Shown here: positions 1 through 8,218 of the stretch, one piece after another | How positions within the stretch are numbered: position 1 is the stretch's first letter | Layout: each line of letters opens with the position of its first letter | Assembly (NCBI GenBank): GCA_029287455.1 | Contig: JARFRB010000008.1 | Coordinates: 1 to 45,303, forward strand | Reading direction: 5' to 3' | DNA length: 45,303 bases | Source of the DNA: Pelagibius litoralis | GTDB lineage: Bacteria; Pseudomonadota; Alphaproteobacteria; Kiloniellales; DSM-21159 | Position numbers and translations under genes: made by a program | The notes under the pieces: model-generated | Databases searched by the model: none | Told to the model about the DNA's origin: nothing | The model's input: only the letters and a program-made list of their open reading frames with translations

Positions 1-216
1 AATCACACCGTCGAGGAGAATCAGATACGGCCCCGCCGCCGCCATAGCCGTGGCGCTGGTCTCCAACCCCAGCACGATGGCGTTGATGACGATCAGCGTG
101 GTGATAAAGCGCTGCGTCGCCGGCCGCGCGAGCAAGCGCCCTAGCCAGGCGATAAACCCCTTCGCATCCTCCTCTGCCACTGCGTCGCCTTTAGCGCCCT
201 CAACCCGTTCCTGCAT
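1..216 (-). CDS. Voltage-gated ion channel family protein, N-terminal fragment
   Basis: Reading leftward from an ATG at 216-214, an open frame of 72 codons runs off the window edge, so only the N-terminus is present. After a charged cytoplasmic leader of about 35 residues comes a hydrophobic helix containing LIVINAIVLGLETS. This closely resembles the S1 helix of bacterial voltage-gated sodium channels of the NavAb/NaChBac type (ion transport family). The family conducts cations across the inner membrane in response to voltage. The pore and voltage-sensor S4 are outside the window, so ion selectivity cannot be judged. A GGAG/GGTGAGG-like stretch lies just upstream of the ATG and supports this start. 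It is transcribed away from the AT-rich cassette to its right. Confidence 0.72.
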   Translation of the reverse strand, partial: MQERVEGAKGDAVAEEDAKGFIAWLGRLLARPATQRFITTLIVINAIVLGLETSATAMAAAGPYLILLDGVI

Positions 217-442
217 GCCTCACCTGCTCCGTCATCGCGGCGGTCCAATCACCTGGCTCTATCTGAGGAGGTTTGCCCGGGGATCAAGAGATGGATTTGT
301 CCTACTAGGCCATTGCTCTGCGACGAAGATGATTGGATCGTTCCCGAGCAGATGCAATTGAAAGGGCGCCACGGGCCTCCACTCCAGTTCTGATCTCGTT
401 GCCACAGAACTCGAAGGCTTGACCCTCACGAACTATATTGTG

Positions 443-985
443 ATGATTCTCGCATTACGGGAGGCGACGCTGTCGGACCAACGCAAACTCTATCGACCAA
501 GCTGGGCTGCCTATTTGGCATTAGGAATTAGCATCATAAACTTCATCTTAGTTGTCTTTGTCATTTGGGGTGCGATCACAAATTATAGTCTCTCGATTAA
601 GGGATGTAATTTAGGAGTTGAGTATTGCACTCAATCCGGCGAAGCATCAGATACTATTCATGTTGCCGCACAATTGGGTCGCCTTGACTTCATATCGATG
701 TCGCTGACGGTGTTAGGTGTGACGCTCGCGGTGGCTGCTTTCTTTAGCTATTTCAAGATCCGGAACTCGGCCATGGAGGCCGCGCGTGAGGCGGCGGAGC
801 AGGATGTGCGCGAAGAGCTACCGAAATTGATAGATTCCCAAGTATTAGGAAAGGTATTAGAAGACAATCCGAAGCTACTTCTGAGCGCCGTTTCTCGTTC
901 GAGACATCTAGGGGCGGATGTGGCTAGTGAGACGGCGGATGGAATTGCCGGCGCTTCCTGGGAGGAGAACAATGATGAACATTGA
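443..985 (+). CDS. Hypothetical two-pass membrane protein
   Basis: I do not recognise this 180-residue protein. It has two clear hydrophobic helices (about residues 22-45 and 83-104). A short loop with two cysteines separates them, and a charged, helical C-terminal tail of about 75 residues follows, presumably cytoplasmic. Base composition is much more AT-rich than in flanking genes, with codons such as ATA, TTA and AGT, which suggests horizontal acquisition. Its last 14 bases overlap the start of the metallopeptidase gene downstream, so the two are probably translated together and may work as a pair. The start is uncertain: ATG 443 is chosen, but an in-frame TTG at 419 sits closer to a GAAGG motif. 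No function is assigned. Confidence 0.6.
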   Translation: MILALREATLSDQRKLYRPSWAAYLALGISIINFILVVFVIWGAITNYSLSIKGCNLGVEYCTQSGEASDTIHVAAQLGRLDFISMSLTVLGVTLAVAAFFSYFKIRNSAMEAAREAAEQDVREELPKLIDSQVLGKVLEDNPKLLLSAVSRSRHLGADVASETADGIAGASWEENNDEH

Positions 986-1469
986 ACTCATTATCCGAGA
1001 AAATCTTGGGCCTCCGACAAATATGGAGCGTATTATTCGAGCTATCGGGGTCCAACTTGATAGAAATGCTTCTTTAGCTGAATGTATTTCAGGCCAGACC
1101 GAGAATATTGGGGATGGTAAGTATAAAATATCCACCAACAAAAATGATCATTATTATCGGAAACGGTTCACAATGGCACACGAGCTTGGCCATTTTCTCT
1201 ATCATTCTCATCTGATCGGCGATGGAGTGGACGATAATCGGGCTTATAGAAACACCCAAGACGGCCAATTCTACAATCCCTTGATCGGCCGTCGTGAGGA
1301 GACCGAAGCGAACAAATTTGCTGCGTCCATTCTCATGCCGAGCGAATTGGTGGAAGAAGAACGAGCCGAGGGCGGAGACGTGGCAGCGTTAGCAAAAAAG
1401 TTCCAAGTTTCCAGACAGGCGATGGAAATACGCCTTGATGGGCTAAATAGGCCTATTCCGGCTGAGTGA
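972..1469 (+). CDS. ImmA/IrrE family metallo-endopeptidase
   Basis: A 165-residue protein with a zinc-protease motif HELGH at residues 70-74, preceded by FTMA. The third-ligand region is EETEANKFAASILMP (about 109-123). This arrangement defines the ImmA/IrrE (DUF955) family, whose members cleave repressors or act as stress and toxin-antitoxin partners. The C-terminal part (VAALAKKFQVSRQAMEIRL) looks like the winged/helical tail of the family. The ATG at 972 follows a strong GGAGGAG at 961-967, and the gene overlaps the membrane-protein gene by 14 bp. It shares that gene's low GC content. Usually an XRE-type repressor is encoded beside ImmA. Here the partner is a membrane protein instead, and no HTH gene is visible, so the target is unknown. 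Confidence 0.85.
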   Translation: MMNIELIIRENLGPPTNMERIIRAIGVQLDRNASLAECISGQTENIGDGKYKISTNKNDHYYRKRFTMAHELGHFLYHSHLIGDGVDDNRAYRNTQDGQFYNPLIGRREETEANKFAASILMPSELVEEERAEGGDVAALAKKFQVSRQAMEIRLDGLNRPIPAE

Positions 1470-1530
1470 GTCGGCGGAAGAAAGACAATCTAGCATTTGT
1501 CTGATATCTGTCCCCGCTACCGCACCGCCC

Positions 1531-3010
1531 CTACCGTCCCGGCGCGACCCTCCGGTAGGCTAGTGCCTCGGCGATGTGGGGGCGGCTTACCGTTTCGGCG
1601 CCGTCGAGGTCCGCCAGGGTGCGGGCCACGCGCAGGACGCGGTGGTAGCCGCGCGCAGAGAGGGCCAGGCGCTCGGCGGCGTCGTCCAGCACCTGTCCGT
1701 CCGCCTCGGCGTTGCAGTTGGGGCGCGTGTCCTCCGGCAGCTTGGCGTAGCGGGCCGCCTGCCGGGTTCGGGCGGCGGCGACCCGCGCGGCAACCTCAGC
1801 GGAGGCCTCGGAGGGGGGCGGCAAGGAGAGATCGGCGGCGCTCACAGCGGGCACTTCCACATGCAGGTCGATGCGGTCGAACACCGGCCCGGAGATGCGC
1901 GATTGGTAGTCCGCAGCACAGCGCGGGGCACGGCTGCAGGCCAGGTTCTCGTCGTCCAGATGCCCGCAGCGGCAGGGATTCATGGCGGCCACCAGCTGCA
2001 CCCGCGCGGGATAGCGCACATGAGCGTTGGCCCGGGCAACGCTGACGTGCCCTTGTCTCCAGGGGCTGGCGCAAGGCCTCCAGGGTCGGGCGGGCGAACT
2101 CCGGCAACTCGTCGAGGAACAGCACCCCATGATGGGCGAGCGAGATCTCGCCGGGCTTGGCGCGCATGCCGCCGCCCACCAGGGCCGGCAGGGAGGCGGA
2201 GTGGTGCGGGTCGCGGAAAGGGCGCCGGCGCAGCAGCTTGCCCTCCTCCAAGCGTCCGGCCACCGAGTGGATCATGGTCACCTCCAACGCCTCGGCCGGC
2301 TCGAGCGGCGGCAGCAGGGAGGGCAGGCGCTGAGCCAGCATGGACTTGCCGGAGCCCGGCGGGCCGATCATCAGGAGGTTGTGGCCCCCGGCGGCGGTGA
2401 TCTCCAAGGCCCGCTTGGCGGTTTCCTGGCCTTTGATGTCGGCGAGGTCCGGCAGGCGCTCGTCCAGGCTGGCGGCGGCGGGCTCCGGCGCGTTCAAGAG
2501 CTGGGTGCCCTTGAAATGGTTGACCAGCTCCAAGAGCCCGAGCGGTGCCAGAATCTCCGTCCCCTTGGCCCAAGCCGCCTCGCCGCCCTGGGAGGCCGGG
2601 CAGATCAGGCCCAGGCCCCGCGCCGAGGCATGGATGGCGGCGGGAAGCACCCCGCCGACCGCCGTCAGCCGTCCATCCAGCGCCAACTCCCCCAAGGCGG
2701 TGTAGCCCGCCATGTCCTCGAGCGGCAGCAGGCCCATGGCGGACAGGATGCCAAGGGCGATGGGCAGGTCGAAGTGGTTGCCTTCCTTGGCGAGATCGGC
2801 GGGCGCCAGGTTAACCGTGATGCGTCGCTGCAGCAGGCCGAGGGCGATTGCCTCAAAGGCTGACTTGACCCGCTCCTTGCTTTCGGCAACCGCCTTGTCC
2901 GGCAGGCCCACGATATTGATCGCCGGCAAACCGCCGCCGAGCTGGACCTGAACGTCCACCTCCACCACGTCCACGCCCAAGAAGGCAACCGTATTGATCT
3001 GCGCGACCAT
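1531..3010 (-). pseudogene. comM: ComM/YifB-type Mg-chelatase-like AAA+ ATPase, frameshifted
   Basis: The start ([15 protein letters not shown]) and N-terminal ChlI-like domain are intact. Walker A GPPGSGKS is at residues 216-223 and a Walker B region LFLDELPEF is present. Soon after LRQPLET (about residue 317) the frame is lost. The rest of the family ([21 protein letters not shown], and the C-terminal Mg_chelatase_C domain ending at the TAG 1531-1533) continues in another frame. One extra base in the minus-strand run ACAAGGGC (plus positions about 2051-2057) explains the break, and both halves are otherwise well conserved. ComM is a hexameric helicase promoting branch migration during natural transformation. 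The frameshift may be a recent mutation or a sequencing error. The gene lies 94 bp downstream of dnaQ on the same strand. Confidence 0.85.
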
Positions 3011-3104
3011 GGTCCGCCCCCCGAGTCGTTCCCGTCACAACCATGATTAGGCGGTTACGGGGAGAAGATCACCCGTTTTTCGCGAAACAAGCGGGGAGCG
3101 CGGC

Positions 3105-3773
3105 TCAGGCGCGCCAGACCGGGTCCTTCAGGCGTTCCAGCATGGCCTGGTGGGCGCGTTGCTCGTCCTCGCTGGCGAAGTGGGGGCGAGGCGGTCGGGC
3201 GACGCGGTCGCGGGTGGCCTCGGCCTTGCGGGCGGCGATGGCTTCCAGGGTGAAATCCGGCTGGCGGCCGCCGCGCAGTTCCAGATAGACCTCCGCCAGC
3301 AGGCGGCAATCGAGCAGCGCGCCGTGTAGCTCGCGCGCGGACAGGTCGATCTCGAAACGGCGGCAGAGCGCATCAAGGCTGGCTTGCGCGCCGGGAAAGC
3401 GCTGGCGGGCCAGCTTCACCGTGTCCACGGCCCGGTCCAGGGGGATCGGGGCCAGATCGCAGCGGGCGAGCTCGGCGTTCAAGAATTTGATGTCGAACTC
3501 GGCGTTGTGGATCACCAGGGTGTCCTCGCCGATGAACTCAAGGAAGGCCTTGGCAACCTCCGGGAAGCGCGGTTTGTCGGCCAAGAACTCGGCGGAGATG
3601 CCGTGCACCCGGAAGGACTCCTCGGGAATGTCGCGGTCCGGGTTGAGATAGAGCTGCAGGGAACGCTCGGTCGCAATGTGGTTTTCCAGCTCCACGCAGC
3701 CGATTTCGATGACCCGGTGACCGGCGGCGGGGTCGAGGCCCGTGGTTTCCGTGTCCAGAACGACTTCGCGCAT
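3105..3773 (-). CDS. dnaQ: DNA polymerase III epsilon subunit (3'-5' proofreading exonuclease)
   Basis: A 222-residue DEDD-superfamily exonuclease. Exo I is DTETTG at residues 7-12. HNAEFDIKFL forms exo II. HGALLDCRLLAEVY carries the exo III His and Asp of the DnaQ type. It proofreads for the replicative polymerase core. The ATG at 3773-3771 overlaps the coaE stop (TGATG), with GGAGG just upstream. A GTG one codon earlier is possible but less well placed. It is the last gene of the origin-proximal run ppsR-maf-aroE-coaE-dnaQ, an order also known from Caulobacter. The alanine/arginine-rich C-terminal tail (about residue 180 onward) probably includes the polymerase-binding segment. Confidence 0.95.
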   Translation of the reverse strand: MREVVLDTETTGLDPAAGHRVIEIGCVELENHIATERSLQLYLNPDRDIPEESFRVHGISAEFLADKPRFPEVAKAFLEFIGEDTLVIHNAEFDIKFLNAELARCDLAPIPLDRAVDTVKLARQRFPGAQASLDALCRRFEIDLSARELHGALLDCRLLAEVYLELRGGRQPDFTLEAIAARKAEATRDRVARPPRPHFASEDEQRAHQAMLERLKDPVWRA

Positions 3774-4372
3774 CACACCTCCGACTTCGCCGTCATGTCT
3801 CGCACAATCTCCGCCAGCTTCATCAAGGTATAGCGCTTTCCAAGGCCTGTCTCCACGACATATTGCGCCCTTCGCCGCTTCTCCCGGTCCGGCATCTGGC
3901 GCGCGCGTATGGCCGCCAGGCGCTCGGTCGTCATCCCCGGCCGGGCCAGCACCCGCTGGGCCTGCAGCCAGTGCGGCGCGCTCACCACCGCGACCGCGTC
4001 GCAGCGGGCATGTGATCCGGTTTCAAAGAGCAGTGGGATATCCAACACCACGAGCGGCGTCCGCAAGCGCCGGTGCCGGGCGAGAAAGGCCTCGCTGGAG
4101 CGCCGCGCCAAGGGATGCATGATCGCCTCCAAGCGATCCAGCGCTTGGGTGTCCTCGAAGACTCTGGCTCCGAGCACCGCCCGGTCCACCGCGCCGTCTG
4201 TCACCGCGTCGGGCCAAAGGCGGGCAATCTCGGGGACCGCCGCCCCGCCCTTGCCCAGGGCGCGGTGCACGGCGGCGTCAGCGTCGTGCACAGGCACGCC
4301 CAGGCGGCGCAGCATGCGGGCGGCCGTGGTCTTGCCCATGGCGATGGAGCCGGTGAGGCCCAGCACCTTCAT
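3773..4372 (-). CDS. coaE: Dephospho-CoA kinase
   Basis: A 199-residue P-loop kinase that phosphorylates the 3'-hydroxyl of dephospho-CoA, the last step of coenzyme A synthesis. The P-loop GLTGSIAMGKT is at residues 5-15. HDADAAVH, a substrate-region motif, follows. VVLDIPLLFETG is the characteristic CoaE segment, and the C-terminal lid RQMPDREKRRRAQYVV is present. The start is fixed by the family N-terminus MKVLGLTGS: the ATG at 4372-4370 overlaps the aroE stop codon (ATGA). Its own stop overlaps the dnaQ start. Such packing indicates one coupled polycistron. An upstream in-frame extension exists but lies wholly inside aroE and shows no conservation. Confidence 0.94.
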   Translation of the reverse strand: MKVLGLTGSIAMGKTTAARMLRRLGVPVHDADAAVHRALGKGGAAVPEIARLWPDAVTDGAVDRAVLGARVFEDTQALDRLEAIMHPLARRSSEAFLARHRRLRTPLVVLDIPLLFETGSHARCDAVAVVSAPHWLQAQRVLARPGMTTERLAAIRARQMPDREKRRRAQYVVETGLGKRYTLMKLAEIVRDMTAKSEV

Positions 4373-5241
4373 GGCAAGGTTTTGGGCGCCAAAACCGCCG
4401 CGCGCAGCTCCGCATCCACCTCCGGGGCCACCCCGAACCATGCCTCGAAGCCCGGCCGCGCCTGATGCAGCAGCATGCCCAGCCCGTCCACCACCGGGTT
4501 ACCCCGGGCCTTGGCGGCGCGCAGCAAGGGCGTTTCCATCGGCGCGTAGACGATATCCGTCACCAAGGCGCCGGGCGGTAAGGCCGCGAGATCGAGATCG
4601 AGCGGCGGCTGGCCTTCCAGGCCAAGGCTGGTGCTGTTGACCAGAACGTTAGCCCCCTCAAGCGCCGCCGCGGCCCCAGTCCAGTCCAAAGGCTCGACCG
4701 CCGCGCCGAAGGCCTCCGCAAGTTCCTCGGCACGCGCCAAGGTGCGGTTGACCAGGCGGATGCTGGGAACGCCGGCGTCCAGCAAGGCGGCGACCACGGC
4801 CCGCGCCGCACCACCGGCGCCCAAGAGCACGGCGGGGCCGTCCGCGGGGCGCCAGGTGGCAGGGGCCGACTGGGCCAGGTTTTCCAGGAAGCCGAAGCCG
4901 TCGGTGTTGTCGCCCTCGATGATGCCATCGCTGAAAACCAGCGTGTTCACGGCCCCGATCCGTTTTGCCCGCTCGCTCAGCCGGTCGCAAAGGCCCAGGG
5001 CCGAGAGCTTGTGGGGCAAGGACACGTTGGCACCGGCATAGCCTTCGGAGAGCAGGCATCGCAGATAGGGCTCGAAGATGGCCAAGGGCACGGCCAAGGG
5101 CTCATAGGATCCGGCCAAGCCATGGCGCTTGAGCCAAAACCCGTGGATTCTGGGCGATAGAGAATGGCGCACCGGCCAAGCGATCACGCCGGCGCGCGGG
5201 ATTGGATCGCCCCGGGGAGCTGGATTCGATGGCGCACTCAC
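4369..5241 (-). CDS. aroE: Shikimate dehydrogenase (NADP+)
   Basis: A 290-residue enzyme that reduces 3-dehydroshikimate to shikimate in aromatic amino-acid synthesis. The substrate-binding start PVRHSLSPRIHGFW is at about residues 23-36. The catalytic Lys78 lies in NVSLPHK, Asp114 in DNTDGFGF, and the NADP-binding loop is GAGGAARAV. The C-terminal motif DGLGMLLHQA is present. I place the start at GTG 5241-5239, which overlaps the maf stop (GTGA). This gives a normal family length, whereas longer in-frame versions extend into maf and lack conservation. The gene ends in ATGA shared with coaE. It is part of the leftward origin-proximal operon. Confidence 0.94.
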   Translation of the reverse strand: MSAPSNPAPRGDPIPRAGVIAWPVRHSLSPRIHGFWLKRHGLAGSYEPLAVPLAIFEPYLRCLLSEGYAGANVSLPHKLSALGLCDRLSERAKRIGAVNTLVFSDGIIEGDNTDGFGFLENLAQSAPATWRPADGPAVLLGAGGAARAVVAALLDAGVPSIRLVNRTLARAEELAEAFGAAVEPLDWTGAAAALEGANVLVNSTSLGLEGQPPLDLDLAALPPGALVTDIVYAPMETPLLRAAKARGNPVVDGLGMLLHQARPGFEAWFGVAPEVDAELRAAVLAPKTLP

Positions 5242-5840
5242 TCTGGCACCACGCCCTGGGCGCGCAGAAAGCCCAAAAGAGGAAGCAAGGGCAGGCCGAG
5301 CACCGTGAAGAAATCCCCATCGATGCGCGAGAAAAGCTGCACGCCCCTGCCTTCGAGCTGATAGCCGCCCACCGAAGACAGCGCGGCCTCGCCGACTGCA
5401 TCCAAATAGCCTTCGACGAAGGCCGCGCCAAAGGGCCGCATGGTCATCCGCGCCACGGCGTTGTGGTGCCACAGGCGCTCCCCATCCCTCACCACGCAGA
5501 CCGCCGTCTCCAGGGTATGGGTCTTACCGGACAGGGCCAAAAGCTGCTCGGCGGCGCTCGCCCGATCGCTTGGCTTGTCGAACCAGCGGCCCTCGCAATC
5601 GAGCATCTGATCGCCGCCAATGATCAAGGCCCCAGGGTGGCGCGGCGCGACCCGCGTGGCCTTAAGCTCGGCCAAGGTTTCCGCCACCTGAATGGCACTG
5701 CCCCCTTCGGCGCCCAGGGAGGCTTTCACCTCCGCCTCGTCGATTCCCGCCGCGTCGCAACCCGCCAAAGCGACGCCCGCGTGAGTCAGCAAGTCCCGGC
5801 GGGACCGGCTGGCCGATGCGAGAACCACGTTTGACGCCAT
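5238..5840 (-). CDS. maf: Maf family nucleoside triphosphate pyrophosphatase
   Basis: A 200-residue Maf-fold protein. The N-terminal ASASRSRRDLL is the family's phosphate-binding motif, and IIGGDQMLDCEGRWFDKP supplies the catalytic Asp and Lys. SSVGGYQLEGRGVQLFSRIDG is the conserved C-terminal signature region. Family members hydrolyse non-canonical or modified nucleotides (dTTP/UTP or m7GTP) to monophosphates. The exact substrate subclass is not decided here. The ATG at 5840 starts MASNVVLASAS; longer in-frame versions run into ppsR and are not conserved. It starts only 5 bp after the ppsR stop, and its own TGA overlaps the aroE GTG, so it is cotranscribed with both. Confidence 0.93.
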   Translation of the reverse strand: MASNVVLASASRSRRDLLTHAGVALAGCDAAGIDEAEVKASLGAEGGSAIQVAETLAELKATRVAPRHPGALIIGGDQMLDCEGRWFDKPSDRASAAEQLLALSGKTHTLETAVCVVRDGERLWHHNAVARMTMRPFGAAFVEGYLDAVGEAALSSVGGYQLEGRGVQLFSRIDGDFFTVLGLPLLPLLGFLRAQGVVPE

Positions 5841-5845
5841 GGGTT

Positions 5846-6670
5846 TCACGTCTCGGCCGCTTCCCGGTGCCGGGCCAGATGCGTGAGGATGGAGGCCGCG
5901 GTTTCCTCGATCGAGCGGCGGGTGACGTCGATCACTGGCCAATGGTGCCGGGCGCAAAGACGGCGGGCCTCCGCCACCTCGCCGCGCACCGCTTCCAGGT
6001 CCGCGTAAGCGGTTTCCTTTTCACTGTCGGTCATCATCCTGAGGCGATTGAGCCGAATGTCCACCAGGCGTGCCGGGTCCTTGGTCAAGCCGATGACCAA
6101 GGGCTTTTGGATGTGCAAAAGTTCGCGTGGCGGAGGAACCCCGGGAACCAAGGGAATATTGGCCGCACGGATGCCTCGGTTCGCCAGATAGATACAGGTT
6201 GGCGTCTTCGAGGTGCGGGAAACGCCGATCAAGACGATATCCGCCTGCTCCAGGTCCTCGACCGCCTGGCCGTCGTCATGGGCCATGGTGAAGTCCATGG
6301 CTTCGATCCGCTTGAAGTATTGGGCATCCATCTCGTGCTGAAGGCCCGGCCGGTCGATCGACTCCGTGCCGAAGTGAATGGCAAGGCCGTGGATCACCGG
6401 ATCGAGGATGGAGATGCAAGGCACCCCGATCCGCCGGCAGCCTTCAACCAACTGAGCCCGGAGGTCAGGGTTGACCACGGTGAAGAGGACAGGACCCGGC
6501 TGGGCGACGATAGCCTCGATCACGTTCTCCATATGCCCGCGTGTGCGCACCAAGGTCCAAGCATGCTCGACGGGCTCGAGGCCGCGAAACTGCACCATGC
6601 AGGCGCGCGCGATGGAGTTGACCGTCTCGCCGGTCGCGTCGGATACGAGGTGCAAATGCGCGGGTGCCAT
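5846..6670 (-). CDS. ppsR: Pyruvate, phosphate dikinase regulatory protein (DUF299)
   Basis: A 274-residue bifunctional Ser/Thr kinase and Pi-dependent pyrophosphorylase of the DUF299 family. It switches pyruvate phosphate dikinase or PEP synthase on and off through ADP-dependent phosphorylation. The start MAPAHLHLVSDATGET matches the family, and the P-loop GVSRTSKTPT lies near residue 150. Full length is retained. It is the first gene to the left of the putative origin. The same family member (called RP001 or duf299 in origin studies) borders the Caulobacter and Rickettsia origins opposite hemE. It reads away from the gap and leads the maf-aroE-coaE-dnaQ operon. Confidence 0.93.
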   Translation of the reverse strand: MAPAHLHLVSDATGETVNSIARACMVQFRGLEPVEHAWTLVRTRGHMENVIEAIVAQPGPVLFTVVNPDLRAQLVEGCRRIGVPCISILDPVIHGLAIHFGTESIDRPGLQHEMDAQYFKRIEAMDFTMAHDDGQAVEDLEQADIVLIGVSRTSKTPTCIYLANRGIRAANIPLVPGVPPPRELLHIQKPLVIGLTKDPARLVDIRLNRLRMMTDSEKETAYADLEAVRGEVAEARRLCARHHWPVIDVTRRSIEETAASILTHLARHREAAET

Positions 6671-7130
6671 AACGCCTCACTTTATGCAGCCTGCGTCCCC
6701 CAAAGGAAAGGCCCGGCCGACGAGGAACCGAGGAGCGCAGACCGGTTTTCCGAGCAGGGGAGAAAGATTCCATAACGGGGATAACCAGCCCTCGCCGTCA
6801 TGCACCAGGTCAATCATCCCCGCGCGGCAAAATTTCCTTCGAGACTTTTCAGACTGTGGACTCCTTTCCTCGCCTTGGGGGAACTTAGGGGGCCGTGCCG
6901 GCGTCCGTGTAAGTTGTCCCCTCAATCCCTGAACCGGCTAAGCAAGAGATTCACTCGGGTCGCGTTGGTTTTCAAACAAGTTCTCAACATAGCTGTAACA
7001 CTTCGCCAGCGGGTGCTGCCGAAAGGAAAAGGCTTGGGGACAAGGCTAGGATCCCCGAAACTCACAGCCCCAACATCCAAAACCACATATTTCAATTCAA
7101 TTTGGTTTAGGTGTAAGAGGTCTGAGCGAA
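6671..7130. other. Putative chromosomal replication origin (oriC) between ppsR and hemE
   Basis: This 460 bp non-coding gap separates leftward ppsR from rightward hemE, the position of the Caulobacter/Rickettsia-type origin. Genes on both sides read away from it, as expected for co-orientation with replication. No perfect DnaA box (TTATCCACA) is present. Weak candidates are TTATCCCCG (complement of 6776-6784, 7/9), TTCTCAACA at 6981-6989 (7/9), a TCCACA core (complement of 6855-6860) and a TCCCCA W-box-like hexamer (complement of 7035-7040). Three GANTC sites (6766, 6859, 6948) occur, one overlapping the TCCACA core. The stretch 7077-7111, next to hemE, is AT-rich. I see no TTAA-N7-TTAA CtrA site here. 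The location is supported by synteny and the function is inferred. Confidence 0.55.
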
Positions 7131-8204
7131 ATGCGAACTCAGGCGAAGAACACCGACCGTCCCATGGCTGGAAAACCCTTTTTGCGCGTGTTGAACGGTG
7201 AGACGGTCAAACCCCCTCCGGTTTGGCTGATGCGCCAAGCAGGGCGCTATCTGCCCGAGTACCGTGAAACCCGGGAAGAGGCGGGCAGCTTTCTCGATCT
7301 GTGCTATACCCCCGAGCTTGCGGCCGAGGTAACCTTGCAGCCTATTCGCCGCTACGGGTTCGACGCGGCGATCCTGTTCTCGGACATCTTGGTGATCCCG
7401 GACGCCTTGGGCCAAAAAGTTTGGTTCCAGGAGGGCGTCGGTCCGAAATTGTCGCCCTTGGCAGGCCCGTCCGATTGTCGCGCGTTACAGCTCGACGCGG
7501 TGGAGGCGCACTTGGCGCCGGTCTTCGCCACCTTGCGGATTCTGGCGCGCGAACTGCCGACGGAAACCGCTTTGATTGGCTTCGCCGGGGCGCCTTGGAC
7601 CGTGGCCAGCTACATGATCGAAGGGGGGTCGAGCCGGGATTTTCTGCGCGCGAAGGCCTGGGCCTACGAAGATCCGGAGGCCTTTGGCCAGCTGATCGAG
7701 GTTTTGGTTGAGGCGACGAGCCGATACTTGATCGCCCAGGTCGAGGCGGGGGCCGAGGCCTTGCAGGTGTTTGACTCCTGGGCGGGAATATGGCCGGAGC
7801 CCGAGTTTCGGCGCTGGTGCCTGGAGCCCATGGCAGCGATCGTGCAACGGGTTAAGGCGGCCCATCCCTCGGTCCCGGTAATTCTTTTCCCGCGGGGCGC
7901 CGGCCCGCTTTACGAGGACGTGGCTCTGGAATGCGGAGCGGATGGCTTGTCTTTGGACACCACGGTTCCGCTTGGCTGGGCGCGCAAGAGGCTGCAAGGC
8001 AAAGTCACGCTGCAGGGGAACCTGGATCCGGTCCGGCTTATCGCGGGGGGCGAAGGGCTGGATCGAGAAGTCGAGCGGATCTTAAAGGAACTTGGCGAGG
8101 GGCCTTTCGTGTTCAACCTTGGCCATGGGATCGACAAGTCGACTCCACCGGAAAATGTATCCCGGCTGGTTGAGCGGCTGCGCGCGGCCTATGTCACGTC
8201 CTGA
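7131..8204 (+). CDS. hemE: Uroporphyrinogen decarboxylase
   Basis: A 357-residue enzyme that decarboxylates the four acetate side chains of uroporphyrinogen III to give coproporphyrinogen III in heme synthesis. Signature 1, VWLMRQAGRYLPEYR, is at about residues 31-45. Signature 2 is GFAGAPWTVASYMIEGG. FSDILVIPDALG and the C-terminal NLGHGI are also conserved. The ATG at 7131 has AAGAGG at 7115-7120. An ATG at 7164 (MAGKPFLRVL) is an alternative and would match the usual family start more closely. It is the first gene to the right of the putative origin and is followed by hemH and hemJ. Confidence 0.95.
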   Translation: MRTQAKNTDRPMAGKPFLRVLNGETVKPPPVWLMRQAGRYLPEYRETREEAGSFLDLCYTPELAAEVTLQPIRRYGFDAAILFSDILVIPDALGQKVWFQEGVGPKLSPLAGPSDCRALQLDAVEAHLAPVFATLRILARELPTETALIGFAGAPWTVASYMIEGGSSRDFLRAKAWAYEDPEAFGQLIEVLVEATSRYLIAQVEAGAEALQVFDSWAGIWPEPEFRRWCLEPMAAIVQRVKAAHPSVPVILFPRGAGPLYEDVALECGADGLSLDTTVPLGWARKRLQGKVTLQGNLDPVRLIAGGEGLDREVERILKELGEGPFVFNLGHGIDKSTPPENVSRLVERLRAAYVTS

Positions 8205-8218
8205 GAACGGGTCAATCG

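Noticed and set aside
50-361. A 103-codon plus-strand frame at the left edge
   Set aside because: Lies mostly opposite the ion-channel gene, shows no conserved features, and its downstream part has no ribosome-binding support.
1481-1502. AGACAA/TTGTCT inverted repeat between the ImmA-type gene and comM
   Set aside because: Only a six-base AT-rich stem with an eight-base loop and no T-tract; too weak to call a terminator.
5844-5852. GTTTCACGTC near the maf start as a third parS
   Set aside because: Only a half-site; the palindromic second arm is absent.
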